Shown here one piece after another: positions 36,474-45,327 of a DNA stretch of 64,000 nucleotides. Below the pieces are notes generated by a model. The model ran no database searches, was not told where the DNA came from, and saw only the letters and a list, made by a program, of their open reading frames with translations. A program made the translations under genes and the position numbers. Origin of the DNA: Anaeromyxobacter oryzisoli (GTDB taxonomy: Bacteria > Myxococcota > Myxococcia > Myxococcales > Anaeromyxobacteraceae); the NCBI RefSeq assembly GCF_022690765.1, contig NZ_JALCZA010000005.1, positions 62,001 to 126,000 of the forward strand, written 5' to 3'. Position 1 is the first letter of the stretch; the number at the start of each line of letters is the position of its first letter.

Positions 36474-36632
36474 CGTTCACCTCCCGAGGATGGGACTGCC
36501 ACGTCGATGCGCTCCGGGCCGGGGCGGCGCCGCGCTCTTCCGGGCGCGCGCGCCGCCGAGCGGGCGGCCGCCTGGCCATTCGCCGGACAGGCGTCGGCGT
36601 GGCCGGGCGCGCTGCGCGTGCGCCTCACCGGC

Positions 36633-37475
36633 TCACCGCGCGAGGAACCCGACCATCTCTCGCCATCGGCCGAGCCCCGGCCGCCAGTCGACGGAGTTGT
36701 GCCCGGCCCGCGCGTCCACCCAGAGCCGTTTCGGCGCGGGCTGCGCATGGAAGAGCGCGAGGCCGAGGTCGGGGAACACCACCTCGTCCCGGCCCGCGAC
36801 GAGGAATGCCACCGGCCCGCGGTAGCGCGGGAGCGCCCGGTCCGCGCGGTACGCGTCGCGGAAGAGCCAGCCCGGGAGCGGGCCGTAGTGGCGGCGCGCG
36901 ACGGACGGAACGCTCGCGAGCGGCGTCACCAGGATCAGGCCGTCCACCTCACCGGGCGCCGCGGCGGCGGCGAGCGCCGCGACCGCGGAGCCGAGCGACT
37001 CGCCGGCCAGCCACACGGGGCCGCTCCCCTCGCGCCGCGCGGCCCGCACCGCCTCCAGCGCCGCGGCGACGAGCGCGCGCTCCGTCGGCTCGCCAGGCCG
37101 CGGACCGTACCCGGGGTACTCGAGGAGGAGCACGTCCAGCGGCCACGCGGGATCCGCGTCGCGGAACGCCTCCGCGAAGTAGGTGCGCTCGAGCGCGGAG
37201 CCGGCGTTGCCGTGGAGCACGACGAGCCGTGCCCGCGGCGCGCCCGAGGGGTGGCGGACCCGCCACCCGAGCAGCGCCCCGGCGTCGTCCACCCACGGTT
37301 CGAGCCCGAGGGCGCGCGCCCGCATCTCGGCGCCCGCGCGGGGCTCGCGGAGCGGGAAGTAGAGGAAGCGGCGCTCGACCGTGGGGAGCACGGCGAGGGC
37401 GACGCCGGCCAGGAGCAGCGTCGCGGCCGCGAGGAGGGCGAGGCGCACGCGCCGAGGGTATCGCACCCGCGCCAC
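36633..37475 (-). CDS. Membrane-anchored alpha/beta hydrolase (BEM46/YfhR-like)
   Basis: 280-residue hydrolase with one N-terminal membrane helix (about 9-30). The fold shows the oxyanion strand LVVLHGNAGSA, the nucleophile elbow AGESLGS (Ser about 147), an acid in AGRDEVV (Asp about 229) and a catalytic histidine in ARAGHNSVDW (His about 258). The HGNAGS motif and N-terminal anchor match the BEM46/YfhR branch, whose substrates are not established. It is divergent from the aromatic-rich exported protein gene. A broad esterase or lipase-like role is possible, but cannot be narrowed from sequence. Confidence 0.83.
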   Translation of the reverse strand: MARVRYPRRVRLALLAAATLLLAGVALAVLPTVERRFLYFPLREPRAGAEMRARALGLEPWVDDAGALLGWRVRHPSGAPRARLVVLHGNAGSALERTYFAEAFRDADPAWPLDVLLLEYPGYGPRPGEPTERALVAAALEAVRAARREGSGPVWLAGESLGSAVAALAAAAAPGEVDGLILVTPLASVPSVARRHYGPLPGWLFRDAYRADRALPRYRGPVAFLVAGRDEVVFPDLGLALFHAQPAPKRLWVDARAGHNSVDWRPGLGRWREMVGFLAR

Positions 37476-37578
37476 GTCCCGATTCGCACGAGCTCGGGGA
37501 CGCGAACCGAACCGCGGCGACGGTACCCCGAGGGGGCCGGCTCTTAACTCGCGGCTCGGCGGTGGGTCGAACGTTCAG

Positions 37579-38121
37579 ATGACGTCGCTTCGAAAGCTGG
37601 CGGTGTGCGCGATGCTGGGCGTCGTCCCTGCCCTGGCTCGGCCGGCACCTGCGCCGGATTCCGACGAGCCCCGCTCGCAGGTCACGCCGCCCTCTCCGCC
37701 TCCGACCGAGCCGCCCCCTCCGGCTCCGTCTTCGACCCCACCGGCTCCGCAGGAGCAGGCTCCTGCTGCACCGTTGCCCGCAGGTCAATGGGTCTACACC
37801 CAGCAGTACGGCTGGATCTGGATGCCGTACGGCGATGCCTTCACGTACGTGCCGCCGAACGGGTACGGCGAACCGTTGGAGTACGTCTTCTACCCGTCCT
37901 TCGGCTGGAGCTGGGTCGTCGCGCCGTGGATCTGGGGCAGCGGCCCGTGGCCGTACTTCGGGACCTTCGGCCCGAGGCGGTTCGCCTGGTACGGGCACGG
38001 CTGGTGGCGATCCCCGTCGCGCTGGCACTACAGACCCGCGCCGGTCCGCGGTCACCCCGCGCGGCCCGGCGTCAGGCCGGCGCCGGTCCGCCCCGGTGGC
38101 CGGGGCGAGCGCCGTCGCTAG
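37579..38121 (+). CDS. Exported Trp/Tyr/Pro-rich protein of unknown function
   Basis: 180-residue secreted protein. A signal peptide (about 1-20, ending PALARPAPA) is followed by a proline-rich spacer (about 25-65), an aromatic core (about 68-145) and a basic Pro/Arg/Gly tail (about 146-180). The core contains WVYTQQYGWIWMPYGDAF-like runs, PSFGWSWVVAPWIWGSGPW and RRFAWYGHGWW. The QQYGWIWMPYG segment resembles short repeats in exported proteins of myxobacteria annotated only as hypothetical. No enzyme motif or metal-site pattern is clear; a structural, cell-surface or wall-binding role is possible. The ATG at 37579 starts a credible signal peptide; in-frame sequence further upstream is shadow. 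Confidence 0.7.
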   Translation: MTSLRKLAVCAMLGVVPALARPAPAPDSDEPRSQVTPPSPPPTEPPPPAPSSTPPAPQEQAPAAPLPAGQWVYTQQYGWIWMPYGDAFTYVPPNGYGEPLEYVFYPSFGWSWVVAPWIWGSGPWPYFGTFGPRRFAWYGHGWWRSPSRWHYRPAPVRGHPARPGVRPAPVRPGGRGERRR

Positions 38122-38279
38122 ACGAACGGAGACGTCGGCGTGCATCCGGACCGGAAGCGCGTGCCTCCGTGACCCGCACGGTCCGTGACCGGCTCGAGCG
38201 GGTCGCGTCCACACCGGTGCGGACGATGCGCCTTGCAGGCGACGCCCGAGCCTCTCGGCGCCGACGCTGGACGCGGCGG

Positions 38280-38285
38280 TAGGAT
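38280..38285 (+). promoter_or_regulatory. -10-like TAGGAT box 7 nt before an AraC-type gene
   Basis: TAGGAT ends 7 nt before the ATG at 38293. An alternative ATG at 38284 would overlap the box, which favours 38293 as start and suggests a leaderless transcript. Confidence 0.35.
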
Positions 38286-38292
38286 GTCCGCC

Positions 38293-39179
38293 ATGAGGCG
38301 TATCTGCAAACTCGTCGGCGAGATCACCGCCGATCAACTGCGGTACGTGGACTGGGCGCTGGCGCGTGACCTGGGCGTGTTCATCCCCGTCGCTGGCCCG
38401 TGCGGCTACGCCATCACCACGGGGCACACGCATCCGGCGTGGTCTTTCATCGTGCCGTTCGACGATCACTGCCGCGTCCGGATCGACGGCGCCGTCGTCC
38501 GCTCGCGGCCCGGGCAGCTCTGCGCGATCGGCCCGGGCGTGCCGCACGAGGAGCTCACCGGGACCGCGCCGGCGCGGTACGCGGCGGTGTTCGTCGCGCC
38601 GGGGCTGCTGAGGCGCGCGCTGCGACACCACGGCCTCGACGCGCTCCCGCCGATGCGAGGCGACTGCTTCGCGGGGACGCAGGAGATCGTCGGCGCCGTT
38701 CGCGAGATCATGCTCGAGCGTTCGGCGCGCCTCCCGGGGCACGACGCCGTCGTGGACGCGGCGGCGACTCGGCTCGTGCACCTCATCCTCCGGGCGGTGC
38801 TGGGCGAGGGGCGGCCCCCGATCGGGTGCCGGAGCGCCGGGCCATCCGGCGCGCCGTCGAGCTTGCCGACGCGCACGTCGCCGAAGCGCTCACCGTACCC
38901 GACCTGGCGCGCGCCGCCGGGATGTCCCCCTTCCACTTCTCCCGCGAGTTCAAGCGCGAGACGGGGTGGCCCCCCGGGGCGTACCTGCGGCGCGCGCGGC
39001 TCGAGCGTGCGAAGCGGCTGCTCGCAGCGGACGATCGACCCGTCACGCAGGTCGCGCTCGAGTGCGGCTTCTGCAGCGCCTCCCACCTCGCGACCTCGTT
39101 CACGCGCGCGTTCAACCTGCCGCCCTCGCGTTACCGCGCGATGCTGCGGCGCGGTCACCATCGACCGCAGCGGCGCTGA
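38293..39179 (+). pseudogene. AraC-family regulator (cupin sensor + HTH_18) broken by a one-base frameshift
   Basis: The N-terminal part reads in one frame from ATG 38293 to about 38815: a cupin/AraC-ligand domain with GHTHPAWSFIVPFDDHCR and IGPGVPHEE. The C-terminal HTH_18 domain is in another frame from about 38820 to the TGA at 39177-39179, starting PERRAIRRAVELADAHV and including LARAAGMSPFHFSREFKRETG and VALECGFCSASHLATSF. Adding a single C to the CCCCC run at 38815-38819 joins them into one normal protein of about 295 residues. It is therefore either a recent pseudogene or a sequencing error; codon use is normal on both sides, favouring error or a very young mutation. Confidence 0.8.
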
Positions 39180-39223
39180 ACTCCGCCGCACGCGCGTGGA
39201 AGCGCGGCGGCGCGGCGGGGCGG

Positions 39224-39229
39224 TAGCGT
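39224..39229 (+). promoter_or_regulatory. -10-like TAGCGT box 6 nt before the PNPOx-like gene
   Basis: TAGCGT ends 6 nt before the ATG at 39236, with no Shine-Dalgarno sequence; same geometry as at 12355 and 38280. Weak as a -10 match. Confidence 0.25.
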
Positions 39230-39235
39230 TCCGCC

Positions 39236-39664
39236 ATGCTCAGCCGCGAGATCATCGACTTCGCCAACCGGAACCCCGCCTGCTGGCTCGCCACGTGCGA
39301 CGGAGAGCAACCGCGCGTGCGCGGGCTGCTCCTGTGGTACGCCGACGAACGCGGGTTCCACTTCCACACCGCGTCGACCAAGAGCCTGGCCGCGCAGCTC
39401 CGCCGCAACCCTCGCGTCGAGGTCGCCTTCTTCGAGCCGTCACCCGCGGGAGGCCGGATGATGCGCGTCACCGGCCGCGTGCGCTCCCTGGAGGACGCCG
39501 CGCTCCGGGACCGCCTCCTCGCCGACCGGCCCTGGCTCGCGAGCGTCCAGCGCGACCTCCCCGGCACGGAGCTCGTCCTCTTCGTGGTCGACGAGGGAGA
39601 GGTTCACCACTGGAGCATGGCGGTGAACGGCCGGGAGGCGTCACAGCCTCGGACGCGCTTCTAG
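39236..39664 (+). CDS. Pyridoxamine 5'-phosphate oxidase-like FMN-binding protein
   Basis: 142-residue single-domain split-barrel protein of the PNPOx-like superfamily. Visible are the N-terminal helix and strand REIIDFANRNPACWLATCDG, the FHFHTASTKSLAAQLRRNPRVEVAFFE run (flavin-phosphate contact region, given in parts) and the VTGRVRSLED strand. This group binds FMN, F420 or haem and includes general stress proteins; it is too short for true PdxH, and the cofactor cannot be decided. It lies 56 bp after the frameshifted AraC gene on the same strand, so that regulator may control it. Confidence 0.82.
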   Translation: MLSREIIDFANRNPACWLATCDGEQPRVRGLLLWYADERGFHFHTASTKSLAAQLRRNPRVEVAFFEPSPAGGRMMRVTGRVRSLEDAALRDRLLADRPWLASVQRDLPGTELVLFVVDEGEVHHWSMAVNGREASQPRTRF

Positions 39665-39753
39665 CCTCGAAGGCGGCTGCCGTCGTCGGACCAGGCGATC
39701 CACCTCACGATCGGACATGAAGCAGCGCGAGCCGGTGTCGGCTTCGTCGTCGA

Positions 39754-40659
39754 TCAGCGCGCGACGGAGAGCCTGGCGAGGAAGGCGTCGAGCGCGCGGT
39801 TCACGGCGTCCGGATCGTCGAGCTGCAGCCAGTGCGAGACGCCGCTTACGCGGGTGAGCGGGAGGTCGAGGACCTGGCCGGCCATGCTCTCCGCGTACGG
39901 ATTGTCGGCCGCCTCGATCGCGACGGACGGCCCCCGATACGCGGCGATGCGTGCGCGCGCGTCCCGGAGCGCGAACATGCTCCGCCGAAGCGCCGCGAAC
40001 GCGGGCGGATCCATGCGATCGGCGGAGGCGAGCACCGCCTCCCGGGTCGCGGGTCTCGCCTTCGGCCCCAGCATCCCCTCGAGCGCGGTGCGCCGCGCGC
40101 TCGCGTCGAACGAAGGCAAGGCCTCCTGCTCGATGATCGGCTGGAATGCCTCGGGCGGCACCGCGTGGAAGTCGCCGATCGCGTCGAGGTACACGAGCCC
40201 GGCCACGGTGTCCGGGTGCGCCACTGCATAGGTCGTGAGGACCGCGCCCGACATGCTGTGGCCGATCAGGATCACGCGCCCGAGCCCCATCGCGCGCCGC
40301 ACCGCCTCGAGGTCGGCGGCGAGCGCCTCCACGGTGTAGACCCCATCCCGGGCCTTCTCGGACCGGCCGTGGCCGCGCTGGTCATACGCGACGACCCTGC
40401 GGCTCGCGCGCAGGTGATCGAGCTGCCCGCGCCAGACCTCCAGGTCCGCGGCGAGCCCGTGGAGGAGGACCACCGCGGGCTCGCCGACGCCGCCGTCCGA
40501 CACCCGGAGCCGGCCAGCGGTGCCGTCCACGAAGATCGTGCGCTCCTTCGCCGGGGCCGGAGTCGCGGCGGATGACGCGACCGGCGGGGATGTCGGGTGG
40601 TGGTGCGCGCAGGCGGTGAACAGGATGGCGGCGGCGACGGAGCGAGCGCGGAGGTTCAT
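39754..40659 (-). CDS. Alpha/beta hydrolase, predicted lipoprotein
   Basis: 301-residue exported hydrolase. The signal sequence ends in a lipobox-like FTAC (Cys17), followed by a Ser/Pro/Ala spacer. The hydrolase domain starts near residue 40 and has the oxyanion loop VVLLHGLAADLEVW, YDQRGHGRSEK, nucleophile elbow LIGHSMSGAV (Ser about 134) and a final catalytic histidine in VSGVSHWLQLDDP. Sequence style is that of haloperoxidase/esterase-like members of the abhydrolase_1 family. Convergent with the PNPOx-like gene. Substrate unknown. Confidence 0.85.
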   Translation of the reverse strand: MNLRARSVAAAILFTACAHHHPTSPPVASSAATPAPAKERTIFVDGTAGRLRVSDGGVGEPAVVLLHGLAADLEVWRGQLDHLRASRRVVAYDQRGHGRSEKARDGVYTVEALAADLEAVRRAMGLGRVILIGHSMSGAVLTTYAVAHPDTVAGLVYLDAIGDFHAVPPEAFQPIIEQEALPSFDASARRTALEGMLGPKARPATREAVLASADRMDPPAFAALRRSMFALRDARARIAAYRGPSVAIEAADNPYAESMAGQVLDLPLTRVSGVSHWLQLDDPDAVNRALDAFLARLSVAR

Positions 40660-40671
40660 GTCATCATCCGT

Positions 40672-40915
40672 CTACCACGCCGCGGGAAGCCTCGGCGCCG
40701 CCCGCGAGCTGGAGCACCCCCTCCGAATCCGGCGTCCGTTCACCTGCGAGAGGGCGAGCCACTCCGACCGCGCGAGGCGCATGTCGGGCTGAGCGGCGTC
40801 GGTCGGGGCGAGGTGCAGCACGGTGTCGAGCGGGTGGGAGCCGGCTCGCGACGGCCCGATACTCGTCAGCCGGCGCACCCCATCCATCAACAGGTTCTGG
40901 AGGTCGTCGAGAGGG
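40672..40915 (-). pseudogene. Possible gene remnant downstream of the SEC-C gene
   Basis: Between the SEC-C stop and the hydrolase start, one minus-strand frame stays open for about 80 codons and reads with protein-like character: DPLDDLQNLLMDGVRRLTS, then HPLDTVLHLAPTDAAQPDM and ARSEWLALSQVNGRR. It has no convincing ribosome site, and I recognise no family. It may be the 3' part of a decayed gene or a small real gene starting at an internal ATG. Weak evidence. Confidence 0.2.
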
Positions 40916-40921
40916 TCGCCA

Positions 40922-41677
40922 TCAGTGTTGCAGCGGGGCCGGTCCCCCGCAGCAGCGCTTCCACTTCTTGCCGCTGCCGCAAGGACAGGGATCGTTCCGG
41001 CCCACCCGGGTGGGCCTGGACGCCTGCAACCCGTCATCCGTGCCGCGCCCCTCGCGCCGCTGGTACTCCGCCAGGGCGTTCTTGCGTACGTCGTCGCCGA
41101 CCGACATGAGGTCGTTCATCAGCGACTCGAGGGTACTCGTGAGGTCGTCGATCGACTTCATGGCTTCCCGGATCTGTTCTGCGGTATGGCTCGTCTTCCT
41201 GGCCAAGAGCTCCTGATACGCCTCCAGGAATGCGCTCCCCTCCGCGATCCCATTCAAGAGGCGCTGCCCCTCCTCCCCGAGCTCCATCGGGTCATCGCCG
41301 CCGGCGTCGATCCCGCGCAGGAACCAGGTCAGCTCGGTCCTCCGGCGAGCGACCAGCGCGGACACGCTCTCGACGGTCGGCGGCGACGGATGATCGAAGC
41401 GTGACAAGCGGACCCCATCGCCATGGTGGTCGTGCACGATGGAGTTCCACAGCCACATGACCGCCTGGAGGTTCTCGTTGGCGTCCTTGACGTCCTCGCC
41501 GAGCTCCAGCTCCGAGCCGAAGATGTCTTCGAGGAGGTGCTGGGGGCCGATCCGGATGCTCGTGGAGGCCTGGGCCCCCATGAACAGCGCGCGGACCTCC
41601 GGCTCCGAGAGTCGCGCGTGGAGGCGGTCGAGGACTTCCTGGATGGAGCGGCTCGGCTGCTCGAGGCGGGCGTGCAT
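40922..41677 (-). CDS. SEC-C zinc-motif protein of unknown function
   Basis: 251-residue soluble protein. The helical N-terminal part (about 1-205) matches nothing I recognise. The C-terminus is a SEC-C zinc-binding motif GRNDPCPCGSGKKWKRCCG (about 225-243) with the CxCx8CC ligands intact. In SecA this motif binds SecB and ribosomes; as a stand-alone tail it occurs in many uncharacterised proteins, where it probably gives protein or nucleic-acid contacts. The region around the gene is slightly less GC-rich than average, and its codon choice is less extreme. Confidence 0.75.
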   Translation of the reverse strand: MHARLEQPSRSIQEVLDRLHARLSEPEVRALFMGAQASTSIRIGPQHLLEDIFGSELELGEDVKDANENLQAVMWLWNSIVHDHHGDGVRLSRFDHPSPPTVESVSALVARRRTELTWFLRGIDAGGDDPMELGEEGQRLLNGIAEGSAFLEAYQELLARKTSHTAEQIREAMKSIDDLTSTLESLMNDLMSVGDDVRKNALAEYQRREGRGTDDGLQASRPTRVGRNDPCPCGSGKKWKRCCGGPAPLQH

Positions 41678-42028
41678 GCTCGCACGCTACCCTTCCTGAA
41701 TGGGGCGGGCCACTCCGCCAGCAGACGCGACGAGGCGGTGCGTCTCGCGCCGCGAGGTGTTGCTTCCCACGCTATTTCACCGTCCGTCCGTCATAATCCT
41801 TCACCATCGCAGGCGACCGCTTCCCGGTCTGGTCGATGCGGTGGTCCGATCGTGAGTTGAGCGGATCGCAGAGACCGGGAAGTTTCGGGCGCATGGAAGC
41901 GGCCGAGGTCTCGCACCTACAGGAGCGTGATCTGTTGTCACCGGGCGGCTCGAGGCGGCGCAGGTGTGAGCGCAGCCACGGGATCGCACGGAGACACCGC
42001 CTGACTCCGGGTGAGCCTGCCGGCGCGT

Positions 42029-42087
42029 GTCGGGCATGGGGCCCGGCCCGACAGTAAAGTGCCCGCCACGGTTGCAGCCGTGCGGGC
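42029..42087. other. Tandem stem-loops, possible structured RNA
   Basis: First hairpin: perfect 7-bp arms GTCGGGC (42029-42035) and GCCCGAC (42046-42052). Second: GCCCGCCACGG (42061-42071) pairs with CCGTGCGGGC (42078-42087), a 10-bp stem with one bulged C and loop TTGCAG. They are 8 nt apart in a region without genes. No T-run follows, so they are not classical terminators; an unidentified structured RNA or decayed element is possible. Confidence 0.3.
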
Positions 42088-42328
42088 TTCGGCTGGTGCA
42101 AGTTCGGTTCCCCACCGGGCTCACCAGCGAGGAGGTTCATCGACTGGGGCGCAAGGGCGTTCGACCCTGAGAATAAGGCTGGCCACGCGTTGCTCGCGGA
42201 CGCCCAGACGCCGGCGTCTCGGGGGATGTTCCTCAACGTGTATTGAAGGGTTGCGGTGAACCGAGAAGTGACCGTCCGTGGTGTCGAGCTGCAGCGCGTT
42301 CAAGCCGACTGGGGCAACGGTTCCAGGC

Positions 42329-42337
42329 TGCTATAGT
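42329..42337 (+). promoter_or_regulatory. Extended -10 promoter (TGC-TATAGT) for the DUF4034 gene
   Basis: TGC followed by TATAGT is an extended -10 element with a single mismatch to TATAAT. Transcription from about 42344 would include the strong ribosome site GGAGGGGAGGGG ending a few nt before ATG 42359. Confidence 0.45.
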
Positions 42338-42358
42338 CCCACGGAGGGGAGGGGCCCC

Positions 42359-45261
42359 ATGTACAGAGTGAGGTGTGCCCGGCTGCTCGCGATCCTGCTG
42401 GTCTTCAGCATCGCGGCTCGGCTTTTGCCGAGGAGAACTCGGCCGTCGAGGCTACGCGCAGCCTGACCTGGACCGAGGTCGTGCCCGCGCGGATCGCCGC
42501 GGAGGAGATCCCCCTGATCGGGCGCGCCGGCGTCGACGAGGCGGGGTTCCCACGCCAGGACGTCGATCGCGCCGCCGTCCACGGTCTGCTCGTCCGCCGG
42601 GAGTTCCAGCGCGTCACGAGGCTCGTGGAGGCGGTCCAGGCCAGGTTCGAGGCCGACCCACGGTACGAGGGCTGGATGGTGAGCGTGGGAGATGCGCTCG
42701 GTACCCCGCACCCGAAGGAGCTGGAGCTCATCGAGGCATGGATCGCGGCCTCGCCGCGGTCGTTCGCGCCCAGCTTGGCTCGCGGGATCTACTGGCAACG
42801 GACGGCGTTCCTCTGGCGCGGCGCCCGCATCGTGGCGGACACGTCGGACCGGGAGCTCCAGGCGATGTCGAAGGCCGTCGAGCGCGCCCGGACGGACCTC
42901 GATCGGGCCAGCTCCCTCCGGCCTGGGCTCACGCTGGCGCTGCAGGAGCTCATCAGCGTCCACCTGCTGCGTGGCTCGCGCGAGGAGGCCCGGCGCGCCA
43001 TGGAGGGGGCCCTCGCCCGCTGCCCCAGCTGCTACTTCCCGCGCTTTATCTGGCTCCAGTCGATCCGGCCGCGCTGGGGCGGCAGTTTCGAGGAGATGGA
43101 GCGTTTCGTGAAGGAGCGCTCGGACCCCGCCGATCCGCGTCGCCCGTTTCTGGATGCGCTCGTGGCCTGGGACCGGGGGGAGGAGGCACGCTTCCTCGGC
43201 AAGATGGATGATGCGAAGACCTTCCACGAGCGGGCCTGCGCCAGCGGGCGCGGGGACGCAGCGATCGCGATCCTATGCGCTGGGGAGCGGCGTCACGCTT
43301 CTGATCTGTCGGGTGCGCTCTCGGACCTGAACCGTGCGGCGGAAGCTCACCCCGGGGATGACCAGGTCCGCCTGTCCCGCGCGAGCGCGCTCGCCGCGAT
43401 GAAGCGGTGGGAGGAAGCGGGCCGCGATCTCCTGTACGTCCTCCGCACGAGCCCGACCGCCGCCCCTCGGCTCCACGAGCGCGTGGTGAACGCGCTCGCG
43501 GCCCTGGCTTGGAAGGCGGGTCAGGGGGGCCGGACCGATGACGCGGAGCGCCTGTACGCCCTCGCCCGCGAGCTCGCCCCCACGAACGAAGCCCTCGCGC
43601 TCAACGCGGCGCAGGCGCGTAAGCTGTCGTCAGGCACGGCTGGTCCCAGTCCTGGTGGACTGGAGGACGAACGGCCCAGCCTCACGCTCGTCGTGCGGGA
43701 CGAAGCCGGCCGCCCCACGCCCGGCGCGGCCGTCGTCGCCCTCTCCCACCTGGGGACCGCGTGGGATCTCTTCCGTTCCCTGGAGCACCCGCGGGACGCT
43801 TCGGTGACCGACGCGGCTGGCATGGTTCGGCTGCCAGTCCAGGTCGGCCCGACGCTTGTCATGGCGCGCCTCTCCGGGGAAGCGCTGCGGGGAGCCGTCG
43901 TCCGGGTCGACGTTCCTCCCAGCGGTGGAACGACCTCGATCACGCCCGCGGGCCTGGGCAGGATCGCGGGCCGAGTGCTCGACCCGGGCGGTCGTTCGCT
44001 CGCCGGGGTCGAAGTGTGGGCCATTCCCGTGGTCGAGAAGGCGGACGCCCGGGCGCGGAGCTTCGCCGCGGCGACGTCGCTGGAGGATGGCTCCTTTGCG
44101 ATCCGGGGGGTCGATCGAGGTCCGTACCGGGTGTTCACTCACAGCGACCTCCACGCCGGACCGAGAACCGGAGTCGCCGCCGCGGGGAACGGGCCGGACG
44201 TCGTGGTCCCCGTGCAGCGCTATCAGGTCCTCCGGGGACGGTTGCTGTTGACCAGTCCGAATGGGCCGGTACCGGCACCCGAGGCGGTGGTGACCGGGCT
44301 CGGCTACGGTCCGAGGAGCGCTCCGACGACGGAGGGGCGGTTCTCCTTCCGTTTCAGCGAGCGTTCACGGAACTCGGCCGTGTCGTTCTCCGTCCCTGGC
44401 CGACCGCCCGTGTACCGCACCCTCGACGTCCGCGGGGATGAGATCGACGTCGGCGAGATCGTGATCGGGGCGGGGCGGAAGCTCAGGGGTCGAGTGGTGG
44501 ACCGCGCGGGCAACCCGCTCTGGCAGGCTGCGATCCGGACAGTCACCGGGCAGGAACTCGCGAAGACGGTCGTGGACGGCACGTTCGAGATCGAGATTCA
44601 GGACGGTCCCGTGGAGCTGAATGTCTGGCGTCAGGGTTTCCTGGCCGCGACCCGACAGATCGGCGCAGGCGATACCGAGGTCGCCGTGACACTCTCCCAG
44701 GGCGCCCAGCTGAAGGTCCTCGTGCTCGACGAGGAGGAGAAGCCCGTCGCCGACCTCGCCCTGCTCGCGATCGGCGCCGCGCCGTGCAAGACGGACCCCG
44801 GTGGCCGCTGCGAGCTCCGCGGGATCCCGCCGGGGGAGGCGGTCGTGGGGCCCTCGCTGTTCGGACGCACGCGCAGAGATCTCCCCGTCCCGCCCTCGCT
44901 CCACGTCCCAGGCCTGGGCGCGGACGAGGATCGTACGCTCCTCATCCGGTGGCCCCTGTCGCCGAACCGGCTCACGGTCGCGGTCGTGGACTCTGCCGGT
45001 ACGGCGAAGTTGCCCCCAGTGCAGGTCTATCCCGCGACCCCGCGCGTGCTCGAGGCGATCTCCAGCTCGCGCGCGACGACGGAGCCCTACTACCTGGCCG
45101 ATCGCCGCCTGGACAACCTGCCCGCCGGCCGGTACGTGGTCGTGCAACGAGGAAAGGGGGCCGCCTGCGCCATGGCCGTGGTGGATCTCCGTCGTGGGGA
45201 TGAGCGGACGGTCACCCTGGAACCGCGGGACGGAGGTTGCGTGGGACCAACACCTCGCTGA
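42359..45261 (+). CDS. Exported DUF4034 protein with carboxypeptidase-regulatory-like domains; signal peptide out of frame
   Basis: About 965 residues if repaired. The body (open from GTG 42373) holds a helical DUF4034/TPR-like part (about 45-415, including HGLLVRREFQRVTRLVEAV and RPRWGGSFEEMERF) and then several beta-sandwich carboxypeptidase-regulatory-like domains (about 430-960). The best start is ATG 42359, with a strong GGAGG site and extended -10 promoter. It begins a clear signal peptide, MYRVRCARLLAILLVFSIAA, but this is in a different frame. One extra T in the TTTT run at 42423-42426 would give FSIAARLFA then EENSAVE, with a normal cleavage site. As written, the exported form cannot be made. 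A surface or periplasmic role is inferred. Confidence 0.72.
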
Positions 45262-45327
45262 TCCCTGGGCCCGGCGCGATCCAAGCGGACGTTCCCCGGC
45301 CCAGAACCCTTGTCCGCCACCTTGTCC

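Larger units (their letters stand above)
41678..42358. other. Gene-poor stretch with two strong hairpins
   Basis: 681 bp with no supported gene and a base composition lower in GC than the neighbourhood. It contains two adjacent stem-loops (42029-42087) and a 60-codon plus-strand open stretch ending at 42246 whose C-terminal part (RRFIDWGARAFDPENKAGH and following) reads like a protein fragment but has no start or ribosome site. No insertion-sequence ends, integrase or tRNA remnant were recognised. The 3' 30 bp hold the promoter of the DUF4034 gene. Confidence 0.5.

Noticed and set aside
38810-38825. Programmed -1 frameshift in the AraC-type gene
   Set aside because: GCCCCCG does not fit an X XXY YYZ slippery heptamer and no downstream pseudoknot was seen; a missing base is simpler.
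42060-42130. tRNA-like or riboswitch-like segment (GTTCGGTTCC and nearby stems)
   Set aside because: No acceptor stem or anticodon arm can be drawn, and the conserved boxes of cobalamin or other known riboswitches are absent.
41678-42358. Insertion sequence or genomic island scar next to atypical genes
   Set aside because: No transposase, integrase, terminal inverted repeats or target duplication found; only modest compositional change.
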